64,000 nucleotides of DNA from Chitinophagaceae bacterium. Its GTDB lineage: Bacteria > Bacteroidota > Bacteroidia > Chitinophagales > Chitinophagaceae. The notes under the pieces are model-generated. The model did not search any database and was not told the origin of the DNA. It saw only the letters and a list, made by a program, of their open reading frames with translations. Location of the stretch: contig CANGIT010000015.1 in NCBI GenBank assembly GCA_947454155.1, positions 20,002 through 84,001 on the forward strand, read 5' to 3'. Every line of letters starts with the position of its first letter. Positions within the stretch are counted from its first letter, which is position 1. The translations under genes and the position numbers were made by a program. Shown one piece after another: positions 9,753-19,412 of this stretch.

Positions 9753-9995
9753 TTAGGATTCAATAAGGTTGGCATCTCTGAGCTGAAGCATAAAATCATC
9801 CCAGTCTTTCTCGAGTTGGCCAGATTCCACTTCATATTTTTCCAAAATGATTTTTTTGATGGAGGCCGATGAATCGCCTTGTTTGAGGAGGGAGATGATT
9901 TCAGCCGCCATGGGATTGGCTGAAAAAGAATCGCCTGTGGCCGGATTAAAAATAAATCCGGAGTCGCTGGTAGCGACATTTTTTTTAATCATCAT
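9753..9995 (-). CDS. PqqD family peptide-binding protein (RRE-like)
   Basis: 80 aa: FIFNPATGDSFSANPMAAEIISLLKQG...W DDFMLQLRDANLIES matches the PqqD pattern. Confidence 0.75.
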   Translation of the reverse strand: MMIKKNVATSDSGFIFNPATGDSFSANPMAAEIISLLKQGDSSASIKKIILEKYEVESGQLEKDWDDFMLQLRDANLIES

Positions 9996-10030
9996 GATGA
10001 GATTTTAAAATTTATGCATTGGACGATGAG

Positions 10031-10062
10031 TGAATAGGAATCCTTCGCGATCATCCTATTCA
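10031..10062 (-). promoter_or_regulatory. Leader hairpin upstream of the PqqD operon
   Basis: Perfect 9-bp inverted repeat TGAATAGGA / TCCTATTCA with 14-nt loop and no U-tract. Confidence 0.5.
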
Positions 10063-10116
10063 AAACAAGAAGAAATTGAATGAAAAACTGTTAAAAAAAT
10101 GAAAACAAAAATTCTG

Positions 10117-10620
10117 TTACCAACCACGCAATTTTACCCAGATATAATCATCCATCAGTACGTCATTTTTAAAGACGGATTTCCTTCTTACCCCTTCGAG
10201 ATAAAATCCGTTTTTTTCTAGCGCACGCATGGATGCTTTATTGTTTTCAAAAACTTCGGCGTAAACCCTCACGATGTCGAAATAATAAAAAGTGTATTCC
10301 ACCATTTGCCGGATGGCTTCGGAGGCGATGCCTTTGCCCCAGAAAGGCTCACCGATCCAATAGCCTATTTCGGCCGACTTCACATAGACATCTGTATTTA
10401 AAATAAGACCGATACCCCCGATGGCTTGCCCTTCAAATTCGATCGCAAAGCTGATTAATGGAACTTCATGTTCAGCATTGGTTATCCAGGCTTTGGCATG
10501 CTCCTCAGTATAGGGATGAGGAAAATAGTTTCTGAGATTGTTCCAGATATTGATATTGTTGGCATGCTGCGCCAAGTGAGGAATGTCTTCAGGCGTCCAT
10601 TTTCTAATGATAACCGACAT
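10117..10620 (-). CDS. GNAT family N-acetyltransferase (RimJ/RimL-like)
   Basis: [28 protein letters not shown] and [19 protein letters not shown]. Confidence 0.85.
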   Translation of the reverse strand: MSVIIRKWTPEDIPHLAQHANNINIWNNLRNYFPHPYTEEHAKAWITNAEHEVPLISFAIEFEGQAIGGIGLILNTDVYVKSAEIGYWIGEPFWGKGIASEAIRQMVEYTFYYFDIVRVYAEVFENNKASMRALEKNGFYLEGVRRKSVFKNDVLMDDYIWVKLRGW

Positions 10621-10660
10621 GGTTGAATGTTTTTTGATTAGTGATGCTGGATAATTGATA

Positions 10661-10807
10661 CTGGATACTGGATACTGGATGCTGGATACTGGATACTGGA
10701 TACTGGATGCTGGATACTGGATGCTGGATACTGGATACTGGATACTGGATGCTGGATACTGGATACTGGATGCTGGATGCTGGATACTGGATGCTGGATA
10801 CTGGATA
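10661..10807. repeat. Heptamer array: 21 perfect copies of CTGGATR
   Basis: 147 bp divides exactly into 21 units; only position 7 varies (A/G). Confidence 0.95.
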
Positions 10808-10870
10808 CATGATTTGCGATTCTTGATTTGTCATTTGTCAAATAATCAATAACAAATTAGCCAACTAACT

Positions 10871-10904
10871 AATCACCAAATCATCAAATCATCAAATCTT
10901 CAAA
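10871..10904. repeat. Dispersed 8-bp-unit repeat (AAATCATC) at the 3' end of the MATE gene
   Basis: aatcaccaaatcatcaaatcatcaaatcttcaaatc. Confidence 0.75.
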
Positions 10905-12263
10905 TCAACCTCTCTTCCTTTTCTTCCATTTTCCCGAAAGCATAAAACCCAATGCAAAAAACAAGATCACCGACCAATACACCAGTTCATTGCTCCAGGC
11001 CATGGCCAGCGAAATGTAGTGCAATTTCATAAAATAGAGGGTATATATCAGGTATAAAGAAATGGCCACGATTTCAATCATGAGATTGACCCTGGTGTTT
11101 CCGGTTCCGGTGACAGCATTGAGCCAGATATTGGAAACACTCATCAGCAGCATGGCCATGGAAACCACGCGAATTACCGCCACTCCCGTGTGCATGAAAT
11201 CTTCTTTTTGTCCGAATAACTGAAAGAATGTTTCAGGGAAAATGTTGAGGAGCACAACCATCAGTAAGCACAGTCCAAAACTCCACATCGAAATTTTACG
11301 AACAGCCAGCAGCACTATTTTTTCCTTTCCTTGCCCAATCAGATTCGACACCATTGTATTGCTTGTGCCGGCAAAAGCCCAAATAAAAACCCCGGCCAAC
11401 CCAAACACATTGCGCATCGTGTTGCTCACCGCTTTAGCCATGGCACCTTTTGATTCAATGAGCAGATAAAATACAAACCAGGTGGAGCAACTGATTAAAA
11501 ATTGCAAAATGAGCGGTATAGCCACTTTCAGAATTTCTCGATGTGTGCCGCGGTCGTAAGCGAATGTCTTCAGCAGTCCATAATTTCTTCTCAGCCCGGT
11601 GATGCCGATGACAGAAAATACTACAATCATCCCCACCGCTTCTGCAATTACGGACGCCAGGGCGGCGCCATTGAAACCCATGGCTGGAAGTCCCCAATGG
11701 CCAAAAATAAGCATGTAATCCAACAAGATGTTGACTCCAGCTTCAAATACAAATCCAATAATCAGGTAACGGCTATTGAGCGTTGAAATTAAAAATGCGT
11801 TACCAATCTGAAACAGATATAAAAATGGCAAACCAAAAATCCTGATTCTTAAAAAACTCATTTCTTCTGGAAAGGCGGAAGTTTCAGCCACCGAACCTAA
11901 TATCAGCGGTGATACAAACCAAGTAAATAAGATAGCCATGAGGGCCAACAGTAATGCAATGCGAAAACCCTGACTCATCACCGTTTTGAAGGCTTCGGGC
12001 TTGCCGGCCCCAGCATATTTTGAAAATACAGATTGTAAAGCACTATTCAGTCCATGACCTACAACAGCGAAACATAAATAATACACCCCGGTAATTCCGG
12101 CATTGCCCAACGCTTCTTTGCTGAGGTGACCTAAAAAAATACTGTTGACCAGCATGTTGAGCTGGGGAATAAAAATAGCCAAGGTAATAGGCAAGGCAAT
12201 CGATAAAATCTGCCGATTATTAACCCTGACCATTAAATCGTTGTTTGACGCTGCACTTTCCAT
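10905..12263 (-). CDS. MATE family efflux transporter
   Basis: Multi-TM; RQILSIALPITLAIFIPQLNMLVNSIFLGHLS; start chosen at MESAASN (12263), not the ORF-track start at 12299. Confidence 0.85.
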   Translation of the reverse strand: MESAASNNDLMVRVNNRQILSIALPITLAIFIPQLNMLVNSIFLGHLSKEALGNAGITGVYYLCFAVVGHGLNSALQSVFSKYAGAGKPEAFKTVMSQGFRIALLLALMAILFTWFVSPLILGSVAETSAFPEEMSFLRIRIFGLPFLYLFQIGNAFLISTLNSRYLIIGFVFEAGVNILLDYMLIFGHWGLPAMGFNGAALASVIAEAVGMIVVFSVIGITGLRRNYGLLKTFAYDRGTHREILKVAIPLILQFLISCSTWFVFYLLIESKGAMAKAVSNTMRNVFGLAGVFIWAFAGTSNTMVSNLIGQGKEKIVLLAVRKISMWSFGLCLLMVVLLNIFPETFFQLFGQKEDFMHTGVAVIRVVSMAMLLMSVSNIWLNAVTGTGNTRVNLMIEIVAISLYLIYTLYFMKLHYISLAMAWSNELVYWSVILFFALGFMLSGKWKKRKRG

Positions 12264-12271
12264 AAAGTGAG

Positions 12272-12300
12272 CAAAATTATTCTTATTTTGCCACCTCAAA
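12272..12300 (-). promoter_or_regulatory. Bacteroidetes-type promoter for the MATE gene
   Basis: TTTG-N17-TAATTTTG on the minus strand. Confidence 0.45.
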
Positions 12301-12308
12301 ATAATTAA

Positions 12309-13130
12309 TTGAAAACGGCCTGTAACATACCTGTACTTAACGAAGAAGCAACTACTTGTACGCTCACAATTGAAGCTGGTGACCAGGGATTGTCGTTGTT
12401 ATGGTTCAACGATGAACAACAAGCGGTGAAAGGACTGGTGGTTTTTAATTTTGAAGCACAGGAAAAAAGTTCCGATCAGTTGTCGGCTTTGATCAATAGT
12501 TACAGCGAGCTGATCACCAAAGCCCCAAAACTAAAACTGTTTATCAACCACAGTAATTGCCTGATTGTTCCTGCGCTATACAACAAACCCGAATGGCATG
12601 CCTCATTTCTAGAGCTGATGTATGGTGAAAAAGAAGGAATGAAGATTGGTGCTGATGAGATGAACAGTGAAAATTGTGCGGTTATTTATTATTTACCTTC
12701 CGACATTCAGGCCTATTTGAAAGCTAAAACTGACAGTGGTGCTGAAAAACATTCCAATACAACTATACTGAATACGTATCAAGAAGAAGATTTATTGTAT
12801 TGTCAGGTTTTCTACGAATCCGTAAAGATATTACTCCGCAAGCAAGGCCAGTTGTGTATCCTGCAGGAATACAGGTACAGCAGTCCAGAAGATGTGGCTT
12901 ATCATTTGTTACAAACCTGCGCTTCGCATGATGTGAAGCCCGAATCGGCCCGATTGAGACTATGCGGCATGATTGCCCGCGATTCCCATTTATACGATCA
13001 GTTGTACAATTACTTTTTGGACATCGCGTTTATCGATTGTCCGGCTGAAATTGAATTACAAAAAGAATTGGCTGCCTTGCCGCCTCATTTCCTTACCCAT
13101 CTAATCGTTTTGGCCCAATGCGAATCATAA
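12309..13130 (+). CDS. DUF3822 family protein
   Basis: 273 aa, TTG start; located directly upstream of rsmD as often seen in Bacteroidetes. Confidence 0.65.
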   Translation: MKTACNIPVLNEEATTCTLTIEAGDQGLSLLWFNDEQQAVKGLVVFNFEAQEKSSDQLSALINSYSELITKAPKLKLFINHSNCLIVPALYNKPEWHASFLELMYGEKEGMKIGADEMNSENCAVIYYLPSDIQAYLKAKTDSGAEKHSNTTILNTYQEEDLLYCQVFYESVKILLRKQGQLCILQEYRYSSPEDVAYHLLQTCASHDVKPESARLRLCGMIARDSHLYDQLYNYFLDIAFIDCPAEIELQKELAALPPHFLTHLIVLAQCES

Positions 13131-13657
13131 GCGGAACACACGGCGGCAGAAAGATCAATCCACCTGCCAAGATGCCCCATACCCGGCCCACCACCGATAT
13201 TGCCAAAGAAGGTTTGTTTAATATTATCGGCAACAATATCGCCATTGAAGGCATCAGCACTTTGGATCTATTTGGCGGTACCGGCTGCATCAGCTATGAG
13301 CTGGCCAGCAGGGGAGCGGCTTCACTTACCATCATTGAAAAAGACCCCAAGATGTACGATTTCATCAAGCAAACTGCGGCCCAGCTTCAATTTAGTCAAA
13401 TCCACATCATCAAACAGGAAGTGTTTTCATTTATAGAAACCTGCAAAGAACAATACGATCTGATTTTTGCCGGACCTCCTTATGCATTGACCACCATTGA
13501 CGATCTTCCCCGTAAAATTTTCGAAAAAGGATTGCTTAAACCCGGAGGTTGGTTCATTCTGGAGCACACTCCCAGAAACGATTACAAAAAATTTGAACAT
13601 TACCGTTCGGAGCGCAATTACGGCACCACGATATTTTCATTTTTTATCAATAAATAA
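13118..13657 (+). CDS. rsmD: RsmD family 16S rRNA methyltransferase
   Basis: MRIISGTHGGRKI, RPTTDIAKEGLFNI, LDLFGGTGCISYELASRGA. Confidence 0.88.
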   Translation: MRIISGTHGGRKINPPAKMPHTRPTTDIAKEGLFNIIGNNIAIEGISTLDLFGGTGCISYELASRGAASLTIIEKDPKMYDFIKQTAAQLQFSQIHIIKQEVFSFIETCKEQYDLIFAGPPYALTTIDDLPRKIFEKGLLKPGGWFILEHTPRNDYKKFEHYRSERNYGTTIFSFFINK

Positions 13658-13668
13658 ATTAGATAACA

Positions 13669-14757
13669 TTGCTTAAAAGTTTCAGGTTCATGCTTTTCCC
13701 TTTTTCACTCATTTACTGGGTGATCATCCGTTTGAGGAACAAGCTGTTTGACTGGAACATCCTGAAATCCTCTGCCTTCAATTTTCCGCTGATTTGTGTA
13801 GGAAACCTGGCTGTCGGCGGCACCGGCAAAACCCCAATGACAGAACTGATTGCCGGAATGCTGAAGAACGATTATCGCCTCGCCATCCTGAGCCGAGGTT
13901 ACAAAAGAAAAACAAGAGGCTTCGCCATTGCCAATGCATCCACCACCGCCATTGAAATCGGCGATGAACCCATGCAATTTCACTTGAAGTTTCCCGACAT
14001 TACCGTAGCCGTAGGCGAGGAGCGTCTGGTAGCCATACCCCAGATTCTCTTTCAACACCCCGATACCCAAGCCATCATACTGGATGATGCTTTTCAGCAC
14101 AGAAGCGTTAGGGCGGGATTGAACATTATTCTTACAGAATACAACAACCTTTTTACCCGCGACCTGATGTTGCCGACTGGCGATTTAAGAGATACACATG
14201 TTGAGAAAAAAAGAGCTCAAATCATTGTGGTGACTAAATGTCCTGCCGACATTTCAAACAACGAAAAACAAAAAATCATTGCAGAAATCAACCCTGCACC
14301 ACACCAAACAGTTTATTTTACTACTATCCAATATGGTCATCCCTATCAATTGTTCGACCATCAAACCACTGTATTGAATGCAAATACAGATGTATTACTT
14401 GTTTGTGCCATCGCCAACCCAAAACCACTAAAAGAAAAACTGAACCAGACAGTGCATTATTACGAGATGATGAGTTACCCCGACCATCACATCTTCAGTT
14501 TCGGCGATTTGAAAGAAATCAAAAAGCATTTTGAGGCCATAGTATCCAACAACAAAATCATCCTCACCACGGAAAAAGATGCCGTGCGGTTGTTGAAATT
14601 TGGAGATGAACTAAATAACTTTCCCATCTATGCGATTCCAGTAACACACGAATTTCTTTTTGAAGAAAAAGGTCAATTCCAACTACAGCTGACTGATTTT
14701 ATCTCTTCTTACAAGGCCAATGATCCAATGTCCACAATTATCACTCCCGAAAATTAA
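13669..14757 (+). CDS. lpxK: Tetraacyldisaccharide 4'-kinase (TTG start)
   Basis: VGNLAVGGTGKTPMTEL, LSRGYKRKTRGF, ILDDAFQHRSV. Confidence 0.92.
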   Translation: MLKSFRFMLFPFSLIYWVIIRLRNKLFDWNILKSSAFNFPLICVGNLAVGGTGKTPMTELIAGMLKNDYRLAILSRGYKRKTRGFAIANASTTAIEIGDEPMQFHLKFPDITVAVGEERLVAIPQILFQHPDTQAIILDDAFQHRSVRAGLNIILTEYNNLFTRDLMLPTGDLRDTHVEKKRAQIIVVTKCPADISNNEKQKIIAEINPAPHQTVYFTTIQYGHPYQLFDHQTTVLNANTDVLLVCAIANPKPLKEKLNQTVHYYEMMSYPDHHIFSFGDLKEIKKHFEAIVSNNKIILTTEKDAVRLLKFGDELNNFPIYAIPVTHEFLFEEKGQFQLQLTDFISSYKANDPMSTIITPEN

Positions 14758-14820
14758 CAGACAGATTCTGATAACTTTGATTTAAAAGGTTCAAATTGCA
14801 GTCCAAACCAACAACTGCAG

Positions 14821-17658
14821 ATGAAGAAGTATATCTACCTGACATTTATCCTGGCCTTTTTATTCTCATTAGCATCCTCCGCGCAGGATAAAATGGTGAT
14901 CTCCGGAAAAGTAACCAACACCGATGGCAACACGCTTTCCGGCGCTTCCGTAATCTTATATTCATTAATAGGAAATGACTCAGCAAAAGCAGTCACCAAC
15001 GAAAAAGGGTTGTTCAGTACAAGTTTGCTCGCACAAAATTTTATCATTAAAGTCAGTTATATAGGATATAGCGAACTGACCAAGAAAGAGAGTCTCAAAA
15101 ATTCAAGCCTTGAATATATAGTTGAAGGACTGGTGTTAAGTCCTTCGGCCAATTTGCTGGGCAACGTTACTTTAGAATCGCAGAAAGTACAGATTAAGGA
15201 AGACACGGTTTCCTACAAGGTAGACAGCACGATGTATCGTAAAAATGACAATGTAGAAGCTTTATTAAAGAATCTGCCTGGCGTGCAAGTGGATAAAGAT
15301 GGCAATGTGACGGCACAGGGAAAGCAGGTGACCAAAGTAAAAGTGAACGGAAAAGAGTTTTTTGGGGGTGATGTAACAACGGCTACAAGAGAGTTGAATG
15401 CCGATATGGTTGAGCGTGTACAAATCATCGATGACTATGGCGATCAGGCCGCATTTACCGGCATCAAAGATGGCGACCCCAGTAAAACGCTGAATATCGA
15501 GCTTAGGAAAGATAAAAACAAAGGCTATTTTGGCAATGTTTCAGGGGGTGTGGGGAGCGACGGCAGGTACCTGGGTTCGCTGTCGGTGAACAAGTTCAAT
15601 AATAACCAGCAGATTTCTGTAATGGGCAACATGAACAATACCAATGCCAGCTTATTCAATTTCAATGGAGGAGGTGGTGCCATGGGCAACATGATGATGG
15701 GGATGGCCAGATCGATGGGAATTGGCAGAGGAGGAGGAGGAGTTGCTTCAGCCATGGGAAATTTTGCCAACAGCGACGGCATCAGTAATACCAAATCGGC
15801 CGGGATCAATTACAGAGACGACTGGAGTTCGAAAATATCGGTATATGGCAGTTACAGTTTCTCCGACAAAGGAACCAGCACTTTGAAAACTTCTACCCAG
15901 CAAAGCCTCTTCCAAAATAAAACCAGTAGTTATCTGCAACACGCCGATAATTATACCTTAAACGACAATCACAGGTTTTCATTTAACATTGAATATAAGA
16001 TAGATAGCGTTAATTATATAAAATTCAATCCGAGTATAAGCTACAACAAATCATACACCGATTACAACAGCGATTTTACCAATCTGGTCGACACATTTAA
16101 AAATTCTTTTGGCACAACACTAGATGGAAGCAGTTCAAAATCACCTAATTTCAGCGGAAATCTTTTATTTAATCACAGATTTAAAAAAAGAGGCCGAACA
16201 TTATCGCTCAATCTCAATGGAGGCTCATCACAAAGCAATTCAGATGAAGATTACAACACCAATACTACCTATCTTTTTCCTAATGGAATTTCGTTTCAAA
16301 ATAATCTTTATCAAAATATTACACAAGATAACTCCAATAAAAATTACGGAGGAAAAATATCTTATACAGAACCCTTAAGCAAAAAAAGGAGCCTGGAATT
16401 CAACTATGCCTATAACTATCAGTTTCAAGGAAATGACCGAAAAAACTATAATGTGGATCCTGCAACCGGAACATCAACTTATGTAGATTCCTCGAGCAAC
16501 ATCTACGATAACATTTACCAAACCAACCGCGTTGGTATCAATTACAAAACCAACGAAAAGAAGTACAATTACACCATCGGCTTATCTGCACAGCCTGCAA
16601 GTATTGTCACCAACAGCAAATCGGGCAATGCCACCAGCTACAACAACAAGTTGGTCAATTATTACCCCGTCATCCGTTTCGCATACAATTTTTCCAGGAG
16701 TCGCTCGCTGAACATCAACTACAACGGCAACTCCAATCAACCCAGCAATGCACAATTGCAACCGGTGGTGGATAAATCCAATCCGCAATTCATCACCATA
16801 GGCAATCCCGATTTGAAACCCGAATTCACCAATACACTCAGCGCCCGTTACAATAATTTTGATTTTATCAGCGGCAATGTGTTTTTCGGCAATCTTTCGG
16901 CTTCATTTACCCAAGACAAGATTGTAAACAGTACCCGATTACTCAGGGGAGGCGCCCAGGAAACCAGTTACCTCAACAGTAATGGCTACTATACGTTATT
17001 TGGATTTTACAATGTTTCTCGTCCGATAAAAAACAGAAAATACGTTTTTAACCTGGGGGGAAACATCGCGTACAACAACAACGTGTCATTTATTCGTGAT
17101 AGCGCCAACAACGCCTTTAAAAATAATGGCCGGAACTGGGTTATCGGTCAGCGCTTTTCCACAGACATCAAGATCAAAAAATGGCTGGAAACGAATTTCA
17201 CCGCCAATTACAGCTTCAACAGCAGTCGTTACAGCCTGCAATCCGAGCTGAATTCGAATTATATCGCCTGGACGTTTTCGCACAACTCAAGAATTTTCTT
17301 TAAAAAAGATTTCATTTTCAGCTATGATATCGAGAAAGTGCTTAACTACGGCTTATCGGCCAATTCAACCGCCAATCCGCTCATCATCAATGCCACGCTG
17401 GAGAAGCAACTGCTGAAGAAGAAAAATCTTTCCTTCAAGCTGCAAGCATTTGATCTGCTGAATCAAAACATCGGCATCAGCAGAACGGTATCAGCCACCG
17501 GATTTACCGATACCAGATCGAACCGACTGGGCCGTTATTTCATGCTCAGTTTTATTGTAAGGCTTAATAAGTTCTTTGGCGATCAATCGCAAAACATGAT
17601 GATGGGCATGCCGCCGGGAGGTGGTATGGGTGGAGAAAGAATGATGAGACCTTTTTAA
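14821..17658 (+). CDS. TonB-receptor-like outer-membrane protein with carboxypeptidase-like regulatory domain
   Basis: Signal peptide, N-terminal GKVTNTDGNTLSGASV domain, long beta-barrel, Met/Gly-rich C-terminus. Confidence 0.8.
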   Translation: MKKYIYLTFILAFLFSLASSAQDKMVISGKVTNTDGNTLSGASVILYSLIGNDSAKAVTNEKGLFSTSLLAQNFIIKVSYIGYSELTKKESLKNSSLEYIVEGLVLSPSANLLGNVTLESQKVQIKEDTVSYKVDSTMYRKNDNVEALLKNLPGVQVDKDGNVTAQGKQVTKVKVNGKEFFGGDVTTATRELNADMVERVQIIDDYGDQAAFTGIKDGDPSKTLNIELRKDKNKGYFGNVSGGVGSDGRYLGSLSVNKFNNNQQISVMGNMNNTNASLFNFNGGGGAMGNMMMGMARSMGIGRGGGGVASAMGNFANSDGISNTKSAGINYRDDWSSKISVYGSYSFSDKGTSTLKTSTQQSLFQNKTSSYLQHADNYTLNDNHRFSFNIEYKIDSVNYIKFNPSISYNKSYTDYNSDFTNLVDTFKNSFGTTLDGSSSKSPNFSGNLLFNHRFKKRGRTLSLNLNGGSSQSNSDEDYNTNTTYLFPNGISFQNNLYQNITQDNSNKNYGGKISYTEPLSKKRSLEFNYAYNYQFQGNDRKNYNVDPATGTSTYVDSSSNIYDNIYQTNRVGINYKTNEKKYNYTIGLSAQPASIVTNSKSGNATSYNNKLVNYYPVIRFAYNFSRSRSLNINYNGNSNQPSNAQLQPVVDKSNPQFITIGNPDLKPEFTNTLSARYNNFDFISGNVFFGNLSASFTQDKIVNSTRLLRGGAQETSYLNSNGYYTLFGFYNVSRPIKNRKYVFNLGGNIAYNNNVSFIRDSANNAFKNNGRNWVIGQRFSTDIKIKKWLETNFTANYSFNSSRYSLQSELNSNYIAWTFSHNSRIFFKKDFIFSYDIEKVLNYGLSANSTANPLIINATLEKQLLKKKNLSFKLQAFDLLNQNIGISRTVSATGFTDTRSNRLGRYFMLSFIVRLNKFFGDQSQNMMMGMPPGGGMGGERMMRPF

Positions 17659-17710
17659 AAAAAAAACAACTATTTTTATAAACTATCAACCAGTAAACTA
17701 AATATTTTAT

Positions 17711-18763
17711 ATGAAAATTAAAATCGGGGTGGTCTTATTTGCATTTGTTGCTTTTATTTCCTGTTCAAAAAAAGCACCTGTAGCTACTGTTGCATCAGTC
17801 ACCGCTTTATCATGCAGTAGTGTTTCTTTTTCGGCATCAGCCACTGCAAATGTTGCCTATAGTGCCGTTGCCACAGTTCCTTATTCGGGAGGTAATGGCA
17901 TAAGTTATCCATCAGGCACAGCAATAGCTTCTACCGGAGTTACCGGCCTGACTGCTACGCTTCAAAATGGGGTATTGGCCAATGGTAATGGAAACTTGTC
18001 GTATTCAATTTCAGGTACAGCAACTTCTTCCGGCACTGCAGGATTTGCCATCAGTTTTGGTGATAAATTTTGCTCATTCAATTTAACCGTAAATGCAGGG
18101 GGAGGTTCAGGCGTGCCCTCTGTTTTCAATAACATTTATGGTGCTACCAGTATCACATTTGATGGCACATATGTGGTAGTTAAATCAGGTGATCAACCCA
18201 ATCATAAAAGTGTTTATTGGCCAGTAGGCAACTCCTTATATGAAGCCTTTAGTGGTCCAACATTTAATGACAGTAGTTTTATCAGAGCCCCAGGTAATAT
18301 TATCACTCAAAACATTACTTTAAAAATTCCGCCTCACCCGGTTGCCGCAACTGTGCATCAGAATACCCCAATGGGTGTGATAGGGGTAGCGCTGGATGGT
18401 GTTCCATTTTTTAATCAGTATGCTGCTGGTGGTGTAGCCATTGGAGCAGAAATACATGGTTTTGATCAATATTGGGGACACCCACAAATGACTGGCATGT
18501 ACCATTACCACGTAGAACCCAAGTATCTGACTACTGTTTATGCTACAAGATCTTCGCTGCTTGGATTTTTGTTAGATGGATTTCCTGTTTACGGACCCCT
18601 TGAAGCGAGCGGATCTGCACCTACAGGATTAGATGTTTATCATGGTCACACACATGCTACAGCAGAATACCCGGGTGGCACTTATCATTATCATTTTTCA
18701 GCTACCGCTCCTTATCTTAATGGCAATGGCTTTTATGGCACCCCGGGAACAGTCACTCAATAA
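17711..18763 (+). CDS. YHYH-domain lipoprotein
   Basis: Lipobox AFISCS; MYHYHVEPKYL and GGTYHYHFSATAPY. Confidence 0.75.
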   Translation: MKIKIGVVLFAFVAFISCSKKAPVATVASVTALSCSSVSFSASATANVAYSAVATVPYSGGNGISYPSGTAIASTGVTGLTATLQNGVLANGNGNLSYSISGTATSSGTAGFAISFGDKFCSFNLTVNAGGGSGVPSVFNNIYGATSITFDGTYVVVKSGDQPNHKSVYWPVGNSLYEAFSGPTFNDSSFIRAPGNIITQNITLKIPPHPVAATVHQNTPMGVIGVALDGVPFFNQYAAGGVAIGAEIHGFDQYWGHPQMTGMYHYHVEPKYLTTVYATRSSLLGFLLDGFPVYGPLEASGSAPTGLDVYHGHTHATAEYPGGTYHYHFSATAPYLNGNGFYGTPGTVTQ

Positions 18764-18803
18764 AAATGGCTTAATACATGTTTTCATCTAAGCAGATAAA
18801 TAC

Positions 18804-19412
18804 ATGAAGATGGTTTCCAGATTATTCATCATCATCTTTTGGAGTTCAATCCTGCATTCATGCAAGCCTCATAAAGATGTTGTTGAATCAGCACCTAAAA
18901 TTGCCAAAACAGTTCCTTGGCAATTTTTAAAGTTTAGTGACCGACATCTTTCAAAACACCAGGATACGTTGTATTATGAGGATAAATTTTACAGCGGCTA
19001 TCTTTATGATTTGTATGAAAATAATGACACTTCTATTTTGAAATCTTATTTCAATGGAGTAGAAGAAGGCTTTCAAAAAAAATGGTACCCCAAAGGCCAA
19101 TTGGAGGAACTGCGTTTTTATATCAATGGAAAAAAAGAAGAAATTCAGCAAGGATGGTGGCCCAATGGTAATTTAAGGTTCTATTTTACCGCATATAACG
19201 ATGAATATTCCGGTGAATTCAAAGAATGGATGGAAAATGGTCTCCTCGTCAAATGCTTTCATTACAAAAATGGATATGAAGAAGGAAGCCAGAAACTTTG
19301 GTGGGCTAATGGAAAAATCAGGGCTAATTACGTCATTAAAGCAGGAAGAAAATTTGGCCTTTTAGGCTATCGAATTTGCGAAAACCCTTATGATTCAATT
19401 ATTCAAAAATAG
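18804..19412 (+). CDS. MORN-variant/YwqK-like repeat lipoprotein
   Basis: Repeats such as EGFQKKWYPKGQLEELRFYINGKKEEIQQGWWPNGNLRFY. Confidence 0.75.
   Translation: MKMVSRLFIIIFWSSILHSCKPHKDVVESAPKIAKTVPWQFLKFSDRHLSKHQDTLYYEDKFYSGYLYDLYENNDTSILKSYFNGVEEGFQKKWYPKGQLEELRFYINGKKEEIQQGWWPNGNLRFYFTAYNDEYSGEFKEWMENGLLVKCFHYKNGYEEGSQKLWWANGKIRANYVIKAGRKFGLLGYRICENPYDSIIQK

Noticed and set aside
10604-10852. Three overlapping ORFs (two minus, one plus) with repetitive peptides such as YPVSSIQ and ILDTGYW
   Set aside because: They are products of the stop-free heptamer array (7 nt x 3 = 21 nt), not real genes.
14761-14820. GGTTCAAATTGCAGTCC resembles a tRNA T-arm
   Set aside because: No acceptor stem, D-arm or anticodon arm could be built around it.
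18804-19412. Annotation as a toxin-antitoxin antitoxin (YwqK label)
   Set aside because: The MORN-variant repeats justify only a repeat-protein call; no toxin partner is adjacent.
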